Source: Treponema sp.
GTDB taxonomy: Bacteria; Spirochaetota; Spirochaetia; Treponematales; Breznakiellaceae
NCBI GenBank assembly: GCA_031255815.1
Contig: JAIRRU010000145.1
Coordinates: forward strand, 1-5,037
Direction: 5' to 3'
Length of the DNA: 5,037 nucleotides
Both the position numbers and the translations under genes were made by a program. The notes under the pieces were generated by a model, which saw only the letters and a list, made by a program, of their open reading frames with translations, was not told the DNA's origin and made no database searches. Positions 1 to 5,037 of the stretch are shown one piece after another; position 1 is the stretch's first letter; every line of letters starts with the position of its first letter.

Positions 1-2963
1 ATCGAATTGAGGGCCTCCGCGATGGTCTCGTGGGCCTCTTTCGAGATTGAGCCGAAGGACATGGCCCCGGTGGTAAAGCGCTTCATGATCTCCCTGACGC
101 TTTCCACCTCCTCGATGGGGACGGGGCCTTTAGGAGCGTCCTTTACCGTGCCGGGGGAGGCGAAGTCCAAAAGCCCCCGGATCACATGGGGGCTCCGGTT
201 AAGCTCGTCGGAAAGTTTTGAAAACTGCTTGAACTTGCCGTAGTCCCCGGTGCGGGCGGCCCACTGCAAAAGGCGGATGGTATCGGGGTTCCAGGCGTGG
301 CGCTCCCCGGTCTTCCGCCAACTGTACTGCCCCGCCCCTTCCAGAAAGCAGGCGGAAAGCGCCGGATCATCCTCCCCCCGGATCAGGGCTTCCTTCGCGG
401 CCCGGTAATGGTCCAGGGCCTCCGCTTCCAGTTCGGCAAAGCCCGCGCCGCCGATACGGCTCAGGGTTCCCCGGAAGCACTTTTCCATCACTTCCTCCCC
501 CAAGCCCAGGGCCTCGAAGATCTGGGCGCCCCGGTAGGAACGGAGGGTGCTGGTACCCATCTTGGACATCACCTTGAGGAGCGCCTTTGCCATGCCTTTG
601 AGGTAGTTCTTCCGGGCACGGGCAAAGCCCCCCAGCTCCCGGGCGTCGGGCCCCCGGCAGATCGCCGCGATGGCCGCCAAGGCGCCGTAGGGGACGATCA
701 GATCGGCGCCGTAACCGAAGAGCAGGGCAAAGTGCATGATCTCCCGGGGCTCGGCGCTCTCGGTGATCAGGGAAACCTTCATCCGCAGGCCCCTTTCGAT
801 AAGGCCGTGGTGTACGGCCCCGCCGGCAAGGAGGGCGGGAACGGCAGCCAGACCCGGCTCCGCCTTCAGGGCCCCCCGATCCGAGAGGATGAGGAGGCTG
901 ATCCCCTCCTCCACCGCCCTGGCCGCCTCGCCGGCCAGCCGATCCAGGGCCGCTTCCAGGGCGCAGGGCGCTCCCCCTGCCCCGCCCTCCTCTCCCGGCG
1001 CCTTAAAAACCGCGTCCAGAGTGCGGGACTTGAAGGTATCGGGCCGCAGTTCCTTCAGGTTTTCCTGATCAGCGGGGGTCATGATGGGGTAAAGCACCTT
1101 GATCCGGCGGCAGTGCTCCTCCGTCTCGGCCAGCAGGTTCCGCTGGGGCCCTGCAAAACTGGTCAGGGTCATCACCAGATCCTCACGGATCGAGTCGATG
1201 GGAGGGTTGGTCACCTGGGCGAAGACCTGCTTAAAGTAGGCGTAGACCCGCTGGCTTTTGGCGCTGAACAGCGCCAGGGGGGTATCGGTTCCCATGGAAC
1301 TGGTGGGCTCCTGGCCGCTTCTTGCCATAACGGAGAGGAGCCGGTCCCGATCCTCCCGGCTGTAGCCGAAGGAACGCTCCATAAAAAGCAGGGCCTCCCC
1401 GCTTTTTATCTGGGGGTCTCCGAAAAGGGCGCCTCCGGGGGACTGGCCGGCGGCTGAACCTGCCGTCACGGCGGAATCCGCCGGCGCGCCGGGCCCTGCC
1501 GGTTCTTCCTCCAGTTCCTGTTTCAAGGTAAGGCCCTGGCGGCCCACCCATTCGGCGTAGGGCCTGCGCTGGTACACGTCCCTCTTGGCCTCCCAGTCGG
1601 GGATGATCCTCCCCTCTTTCAGATCCACCAGGAGGAGCTTCCCCGGCATAAGCCGGCCCTTCAGAACCACTTCCTCCGGCTTAAAGTCCTGCACCCCGGT
1701 CTCGGAGCCCATAACGATCAGGTCGTTTTTGGTTACCGTGTAGCGGGAAGGCCGGAACCCGTTCCGATCCAGGGTGCCCCCCACGTAGCGGCCGTCGCAG
1801 AACACCATGGAGGCGGGCCCGTCCCAGGGCTCCAGCATCCCCGCGTGGTACTCGTAAAAGCCCTTAAGATCCCCGGGGATGGGGTTCTTGTCGTTCCAGG
1901 ATTCGGGGATAAGCATCATCAGCGCGTGGGGCAGGCTGCGGCCGGACATGAGCAGGAGTTCCAGGGCGTTGTCGAAACTCGCCGAATCGCTCCGATCCGG
2001 CTCGATCACCGGGAGAATGTCTTTAAGGGCGTCCTTCAAGGCGGGGGAGATAAGATCCCCCTCGCCGAAAAGGGCTTCCCGGGCGCTCATCCAGAAGCGG
2101 TTCCCCTTGATGGTATTGATCTCCCCGTTATGGGCAATCCAGCGGAAGGGCTGGGCCAGGGGCCAGTCGGGGAAGGTATTGGTCGAAAAGCGGGAATGAA
2201 CCAGGGCCACCGCGGTTTCAAGCTCCCCGTTCACCAGTTCCGGGTAGTAGCCCCTCAGCTGGCTGGGCATGAGCATACCCTTGTATACGATGATCCGGGA
2301 GGAAAGGGAGGGAAAGTAACATTCCGCCCCGGCTTTCCGCATCCTTTCGTCCGCCCGCAGGGTCTTTTCCAGCTTTTTACGGAAGATATAGAGGCGGAGT
2401 TCCAGATCCGAGACCGGGTCTCCCCGGAAACCGGCTTCCGGAACGCTGACAATGCCGTCTTTGGGGGCCAGAAAAAGCTGTTTTACCGCCGGCTCCGCCG
2501 ATTTTGCCATCAGGCCGATGTTTCCCGGATTGACGGGGACATCCCGCAGGGCCAGAACTGAAAGATCCAGGGAACGGGCGGCAGCCTCAAGGGCCTCCCC
2601 TACCAGGCTTTGAAGCCCCGCATCCCGGGGGAAAAAGGCCAGGCCCGCGCCGTAAGCCCCCGGTTCCGGAAGGCCGGGAAGCAGTTTTTTGTAGTACCCG
2701 TGGGGAAGCTGCATGAGCACCCCCGAGCCGTCCCCGGTATTGTTGTCGGCGCTCTCCGCCCCCCGGTGTTCCATCCGTTCCAGGACTTCGAGACCCCGTT
2801 TTAATATGTCGTAGGATTTCCTGCCCCTGATATCGGCCACAAAGCCGATGCCGCAGGAATCGCGCTCGTCTTCCTTCCGGTAAAGCCCCCGCCCCTTGCG
2901 GGCAGGGACTGCGTTTTGCCCCTGGGCGCCGCGCTGCCCAGCCCCCTCTCCGTGATCGCCCAT
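1..2963 (-). CDS. gltB: Glutamate synthase large (alpha) subunit, N-terminal 987 residues, cut by left edge
   Basis: Glutamate synthase (GOGAT) hydrolyses glutamine in its amidotransferase domain and channels the ammonia to 2-oxoglutarate at an FMN/Fe-S synthase domain, giving glutamate in the cytoplasm. The frame is open from ATG 2963-2961 to the edge. Residues 1-36 look like a removable propeptide, leaving Cys37 (SCGIGF) as the N-terminal nucleophile; a propeptide of this size fits the family. The class II amidotransferase domain follows, to about residue 430, with EHRGAESADNNTGDGSG, HSRFSTNTFPDWP (Arg258), AHNGEINT (Asn279, Gly280) and LDRNGFRPSRY (ending at 408). The central domain begins near 513 (FGYSREDRDRL, SSMGTDTPLA, FAQVTNPPIDSIRED) and includes MGTSTLRSYRGAQIFEALGL near 800. 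The FMN domain opens at Met968 (MSFGSISKEAHETIAEALNS), where the window ends. The usual length is about 1,500 residues, so about a third is missing, including the Fe-S cysteines and the glucosamine-like helix domain. A Pro/Ala/Gly-rich stretch at 488-506 separates the first two domains. A good Shine-Dalgarno supports the start. No frameshift was seen. Confidence 0.96.
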   Translation of the reverse strand, partial: MGDHGEGAGQRGAQGQNAVPARKGRGLYRKEDERDSCGIGFVADIRGRKSYDILKRGLEVLERMEHRGAESADNNTGDGSGVLMQLPHGYYKKLLPGLPEPGAYGAGLAFFPRDAGLQSLVGEALEAAARSLDLSVLALRDVPVNPGNIGLMAKSAEPAVKQLFLAPKDGIVSVPEAGFRGDPVSDLELRLYIFRKKLEKTLRADERMRKAGAECYFPSLSSRIIVYKGMLMPSQLRGYYPELVNGELETAVALVHSRFSTNTFPDWPLAQPFRWIAHNGEINTIKGNRFWMSAREALFGEGDLISPALKDALKDILPVIEPDRSDSASFDNALELLLMSGRSLPHALMMLIPESWNDKNPIPGDLKGFYEYHAGMLEPWDGPASMVFCDGRYVGGTLDRNGFRPSRYTVTKNDLIVMGSETGVQDFKPEEVVLKGRLMPGKLLLVDLKEGRIIPDWEAKRDVYQRRPYAEWVGRQGLTLKQELEEEPAGPGAPADSAVTAGSAAGQSPGGALFGDPQIKSGEALLFMERSFGYSREDRDRLLSVMARSGQEPTSSMGTDTPLALFSAKSQRVYAYFKQVFAQVTNPPIDSIREDLVMTLTSFAGPQRNLLAETEEHCRRIKVLYPIMTPADQENLKELRPDTFKSRTLDAVFKAPGEEGGAGGAPCALEAALDRLAGEAARAVEEGISLLILSDRGALKAEPGLAAVPALLAGGAVHHGLIERGLRMKVSLITESAEPREIMHFALLFGYGADLIVPYGALAAIAAICRGPDARELGGFARARKNYLKGMAKALLKVMSKMGTSTLRSYRGAQIFEALGLGEEVMEKCFRGTLSRIGGAGFAELEAEALDHYRAAKEALIRGEDDPALSACFLEGAGQYSWRKTGERHAWNPDTIRLLQWAARTGDYGKFKQFSKLSDELNRSPHVIRGLLDFASPGTVKDAPKGPVPIEEVESVREIMKRFTTGAMSFGSISKEAHETIAEALNS

Positions 2964-2968
2964 GACAG

Positions 2969-2974
2969 CTCCTT
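2969..2974 (-). promoter_or_regulatory. Ribosome binding site of gltB
   Basis: AAGGAG on the minus strand lies five bases before ATG 2963-2961. It fixes the gltB start and places Cys37 after a 36-residue propeptide. Confidence 0.85.
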
Positions 2975-2995
2975 GAAATTCGTAGCAGTCTTTAC

Positions 2996-3024
2996 GTTAT
3001 ACCGGAATAAGCTGTCGTTCGCAA
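2996..3024 (-). promoter_or_regulatory. Probable sigma-70-type promoter of gltB
   Basis: On the minus strand, TTGCGA (3024-3019, four of six matches to TTGACA) and TATAAC (3001-2996, five of six to TATAAT) are separated by exactly 17 bases. Transcription would start near 2989, giving a leader of about 25 bases that contains the AAGGAG site. The promoter sits just downstream of the peptidase gene's terminator, so gltB would be transcribed on its own. No operator or riboswitch was recognised in the short leader. Confidence 0.65.
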
Positions 3025-3031
3025 GCGGGAC

Positions 3032-3070
3032 AAAAAAAACCGCCACCGAAAGGAGGAAAACGGTGGCGGT
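3032..3070 (-). terminator. Strong rho-independent terminator after the NlpC/P60 gene
   Basis: A perfect 10-bp stem, ACCGCCACCG / CGGTGGCGGT (3070-3061 with 3048-3039), encloses a 12-base loop. On the minus strand it is followed directly by a run of seven T (3038-3032). The orientation ends transcripts coming from the peptidase gene, whose stop codon lies 87 bases upstream. The intervening 3071-3157 stretch holds no gene I can support. The plus strand lacks a T run after the stem, so the terminator acts in one direction. Confidence 0.92.
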
Positions 3071-3157
3071 GTGAAGGAAGAATCTCTTGTATGAAGAAGA
3101 TACTTACACCTTAAGAACCGCCTGCCCGGGGAATGGTTACAAAAATCCGGGAAAGCT

Positions 3158-4345
3158 TCAGAGGCCCCACAGGTAACGGAGGCCGGTGGAAAGACGGAAG
3201 GCGGCGCTGAAATCGGCGTTAAGGTTCCGTTCCCCCCCGCTTTCGGGGAAATAGGACTGCCAGGCCGCTTCGCCATAGACGGCAAGGGTTCCCTTTCCGG
3301 CCTGTACCGGAAAAGGCGCGATAGTCAGCCCCACGGCCCCGATGACCGCGTTGCCCCCGGTGTAGCGCCGCGCCCCCTCCTTTGTCTGCAGTTCCGCATC
3401 TCCGGCGCTCAGGGCCGGGCCGGCGAAGATCCGGAAACGCTCGTCCGGGCCCAGGGAAAGGGTAAGGGGTATATGGAAAACCCCCAGGGTATTGTCCCAT
3501 TCAGGCCGGAATTCCAAACCGGGCATAAAGGGCCGGCCGAAAAAGGTTCCCTTCCAGGCGAGCCCCAACTGGGAAGCCCCGCCCCGGATAATGTTCCCCC
3601 CCGAAAGCAGCCCGTTCCAGGACGGGGCAAAACCGATCCCCAAAAGGAGCCGATCCCGCCAGGAATCGCTTTCCCCCCCCGCCGGGCCGCCGGCTATGCT
3701 GCCGGTTTCGGGCCGCGGGGAGGCAAGGCCGCCTTCCGCCGGGCCTCTTTCAGCGATCCGGGCCGGTCTTTCCGGCGAAAAGGCCGGCGGCGGGGCTTCC
3801 GGCGCCAATCTCAATCCCTCCGGAAGGGCGGGGGGCAGGGCCCGGCCCGCGGCGGCAAAGTTTTGACGCCAGTAATCCTCGTCCAGGCGGGAATAGATAA
3901 CCCCGGTTTGCGGGCCGTCGGAGGCGGCATGGATAAACTGGCCTTCGCCGGTATAGATTCCGGCGTGGGAGATCCGCCGCTTATCGCTTCGCAGGGTGGC
4001 AAAAAACACCAGATCGCCGGGCTGGAGCTCCCCGGCGTCTATCCTTTCCGACCAATTGTACAGCGCCGTGGTATTCCGGGGCACCGACAGGGAAAAAGCA
4101 TCCTGAAAACTACGGTAAACCAGCCCGGAACAGTCAAAACCGCTGCTGTCTATGCCCCCGTAAAGATAGGGCGCTCCCCGGTACTTTTCCGCCTCGCTAA
4201 CCAGGGCAAGCCGGGCATTGCGGGCCGTCTGGCCCGGATCCTCCCCTTCCCGCTGCCGGATTACGCTTATATCGAAGGGCGGGGCCGCAAAGAGCGGGGG
4301 AAAGGCGAGAAGGCAGAGGCAGAAGGGCAAAACCGGTTTCTTCAT
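3158..4345 (-). CDS. Exported NlpC/P60 (C40) peptidase fused to an outer-membrane beta-barrel-like domain
   Basis: Complete, 395 residues. Residues 1-20 form a signal peptide (MKKP, then a hydrophobic stretch ending PPLFA), probably cut after Ala20. The NlpC/P60 domain spans about 47-165: KYRGAPYLYGG, then FDCSGLVY with catalytic Cys72, LQPGDLVFF, RRISHAGIYTG with catalytic His127, and FIHA with His139 as the likely third residue. This family cleaves D-gamma-glutamyl-diaminopimelate or related bonds in peptidoglycan stem peptides, so the enzyme should act in the periplasm on cell wall. A linker rich in Pro, Ala, Gly and Glu covers about 169-228. Residues 229-395 contain about eight alternating amphipathic strands (near 233-244, 258-270, 274-285, 288-299, 303-315, 332-345, 352-366, 376-393), including HIPLTLSLG and FRIFAGPALSAG, which resemble small outer-membrane barrel families; the last residues are YLWGL. 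The barrel assignment is inference from strand pattern. The start is chosen for the signal peptide although no Shine-Dalgarno precedes it. The gene lies 53 bases after the PHP gene and ends before a strong terminator. Confidence 0.9.
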   Translation of the reverse strand: MKKPVLPFCLCLLAFPPLFAAPPFDISVIRQREGEDPGQTARNARLALVSEAEKYRGAPYLYGGIDSSGFDCSGLVYRSFQDAFSLSVPRNTTALYNWSERIDAGELQPGDLVFFATLRSDKRRISHAGIYTGEGQFIHAASDGPQTGVIYSRLDEDYWRQNFAAAGRALPPALPEGLRLAPEAPPPAFSPERPARIAERGPAEGGLASPRPETGSIAGGPAGGESDSWRDRLLLGIGFAPSWNGLLSGGNIIRGGASQLGLAWKGTFFGRPFMPGLEFRPEWDNTLGVFHIPLTLSLGPDERFRIFAGPALSAGDAELQTKEGARRYTGGNAVIGAVGLTIAPFPVQAGKGTLAVYGEAAWQSYFPESGGERNLNADFSAAFRLSTGLRYLWGL

Positions 4346-4353
4346 ACTTAAAA

Positions 4354-4359
4354 ATTATC
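4354..4359 (-). promoter_or_regulatory. Possible -10 element just before the NlpC/P60 start
   Basis: GATAAT (five of six to TATAAT) on the minus strand ends eight bases before ATG 4345-4343, in an AT-rich patch unlike the surrounding GC-rich DNA. No -35 match is present 16-18 bases upstream, where the sequence is GC-rich. If used, the transcript would begin at or within a few bases of the start codon. It may equally be a chance match. Confidence 0.25.
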
Positions 4360-4366
4360 GGTTAAA

Positions 4367-4393
4367 AACAGAAAAGCGCCGGGTTTTCAGGCG
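4367..4393 (-). terminator. Weak candidate terminator after the PHP gene
   Basis: On the minus strand, CGCC (4393-4390) can pair with GGCG (4380-4377) around a nine-base loop, followed by CTTTTCTG and more T. The stem is only four pairs and the T run is interrupted, so termination would be partial at best. Read-through into the peptidase gene remains likely. Confidence 0.25.
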
Positions 4394-4398
4394 AATTT

Positions 4399-5037
4399 TC
4401 AAGGCCCGCGGGGGCGCTTGGCCAGGGCGCGGCAGAGGGCCGCCATGTCCGCCGGGGCGCCGGGCCCGCCGGGGAGGAGTTCCTCCGGGGAAATATCCAG
4501 ATCGAAAGGCCGCCGGGCCACATGCTCCGGGTAATGGGCGTCGCTGGAGGTGGTAAGGGGGTAGCCCAGGGTATCAAGGGCTTTAGTATCGGGAGGGACG
4601 CCGCTCAGGGGGGGGATCCGGGTACATTCAAGGGCGGCCCAGGGGCCCGGCACCACCACCCCGAGCTGGCTCCACAGGGAAAAAGCCGGCCTGTCCACGT
4701 GGGCGGGGATAACGATGCCGCCGTATTCGGCTACCTTCGCGCCGATCCGGTCTACCGAAATGTCCAGGGGGCCTACCAGGTAGTACTCCACCTCCCCCTC
4801 AATATTGTCCTCCTCGTCCACGTAAACCTGATCTCCGGTTTTTTCCGGGTCGTTGGGGAAGGGGCTAAGGATACGGTAGGCGTATCCGTTAAAGTCCAGG
4901 CAGGCTTCAAGCCCGGCAAAGAGGCAGAGGACGTGAATTTCCTCGCTGGTGGTGGCCTCCATGCCGTAGAGGGGGATGATCCCCTTTAAAGGGCAGAGTT
5001 TGGCGAAGGCGGGGCAGTTAAGGCTGGAATTGTGATC
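4399..5037 (-). CDS. PHP-domain metal-dependent phosphoesterase-like protein, C-terminal 212 residues, cut by right edge
   Basis: The frame is open from the right edge to TGA 4401-4399, so the true start lies outside. Visible residue 1 is the Asp of DHNSSLNCPAF, the conserved TDHNS-type motif of the PHP (polymerase and histidinol phosphatase) fold. It is followed by GMEATTSEEIHVL (Glu27, His35), IVIPAHVDRPAFS (His113) and TSSDAHYPEH (Asp166, His168). These are the expected metal ligands; the first His-x-His motif must lie upstream of the window. PHP proteins bind two or three metal ions and usually hydrolyse phosphoesters, but the substrate cannot be told from sequence. An acidic stretch, YVDEEDNIEGEVEYY at about 73-87, lies between the second and third ligand motifs and is, as far as I recall, normal for this subfamily. 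An internal ATG at 4962-4960 is not the start, since coding similarity extends well upstream of it. The C-terminus is a short Pro/Arg-rich tail. Relatives often sit beside [FeFe]-hydrogenase or NADH-dehydrogenase-like genes in Clostridia and spirochaetes; those genes are not visible here. Confidence 0.9.
   Translation of the reverse strand, partial: DHNSSLNCPAFAKLCPLKGIIPLYGMEATTSEEIHVLCLFAGLEACLDFNGYAYRILSPFPNDPEKTGDQVYVDEEDNIEGEVEYYLVGPLDISVDRIGAKVAEYGGIVIPAHVDRPAFSLWSQLGVVVPGPWAALECTRIPPLSGVPPDTKALDTLGYPLTTSSDAHYPEHVARRPFDLDISPEELLPGGPGAPADMAALCRALAKRPRGP

Noticed and set aside
297..1457. 386-codon plus-strand open frame
   Set aside because: It lies fully antisense to well-conserved gltB sequence. 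The translation is Gly/Gln/Pro-rich with no recognisable domain. GC-rich codon bias in gltB explains the lack of stops.
1845..2561. 238-codon plus-strand open frame
   Set aside because: Antisense to the gltB amidotransferase domain. The product resembles no known family and is explained as a codon-bias shadow.
3051..3114. AGGAGG followed by ATG and a seven-codon plus-strand frame (ATG at 3091)
   Set aside because: The AGGAGG is the loop of the minus-strand terminator, and the spacing to the ATG is about 34 bases, too far to act as a ribosome site. The peptide is too short to support.
3065..3122. Possible antiterminator pairing between GGCGGT (minus strand, 3121-3116) and ACCGCC of the terminator's 5' arm
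   Set aside because: Only six pairs against a perfect ten-pair terminator stem, and no leader peptide or ligand-binding fold is visible. It is likely chance in GC-rich DNA.
4313..4345. Lipoprotein signal using Cys9 or Cys11 of the peptidase
   Set aside because: The hydrophobic stretch before either cysteine is too short, and the flanking residues do not fit a lipobox. A signal-peptidase I site after Ala20 fits better.
3473..4351. 292-codon plus-strand open frame covering the peptidase gene
   Set aside because: The minus strand here encodes a signal peptide and intact NlpC/P60 catalytic motifs. The antisense product is low-complexity and basic, with no motif.
4522..4989. 155-codon plus-strand open frame
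   Set aside because: Antisense to the conserved PHP metal-ligand motifs, with no domain of its own.

Overview
The window is GC-rich (roughly 60%). It carries three protein genes, all on the minus strand, so it reads from high to low coordinates: a PHP-domain protein cut by the right edge, a complete NlpC/P60 peptidase with a C-terminal outer-membrane-barrel-like domain, and the N-terminal two thirds of the glutamate synthase large subunit cut by the left edge. Both edge genes are incomplete. No tRNA, rRNA, CRISPR array, insertion sequence or attachment site was seen.

The organism is probably a diderm anaerobe, with Spirochaetota (Treponema relatives) as the best guess. The barrel-like domain needs an outer membrane. 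From memory, this type of PHP protein is common in Clostridia and spirochaetes, often near [FeFe]-hydrogenase genes. The taxonomic call is inference and remains tentative.

Layout from right to left: (1) 5037-4399, PHP-domain phosphoesterase-like protein, 3' portion. (2) A 53-base gap holding a weak hairpin and a -10-like hexamer very close to the next start. (3) 4345-3158, exported cysteine peptidase with a Pro/Ala-rich linker and about eight amphipathic beta strands. (4) 3157-2964, an intergenic stretch with a strong rho-independent terminator that ends the peptidase transcript, then a good promoter and Shine-Dalgarno for the next gene. (5) 2963-1, gltB, with propeptide, class II glutamine amidotransferase domain, central domain and the first residues of the FMN-binding synthase domain.

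The three genes do not form an obvious pathway. gltB (ammonia assimilation) has its own promoter behind a terminator and looks independently transcribed. The PHP gene and the peptidase may share a transcript. The most unusual item is the peptidase-barrel fusion, which would tether a cell-wall hydrolase to the outer membrane.
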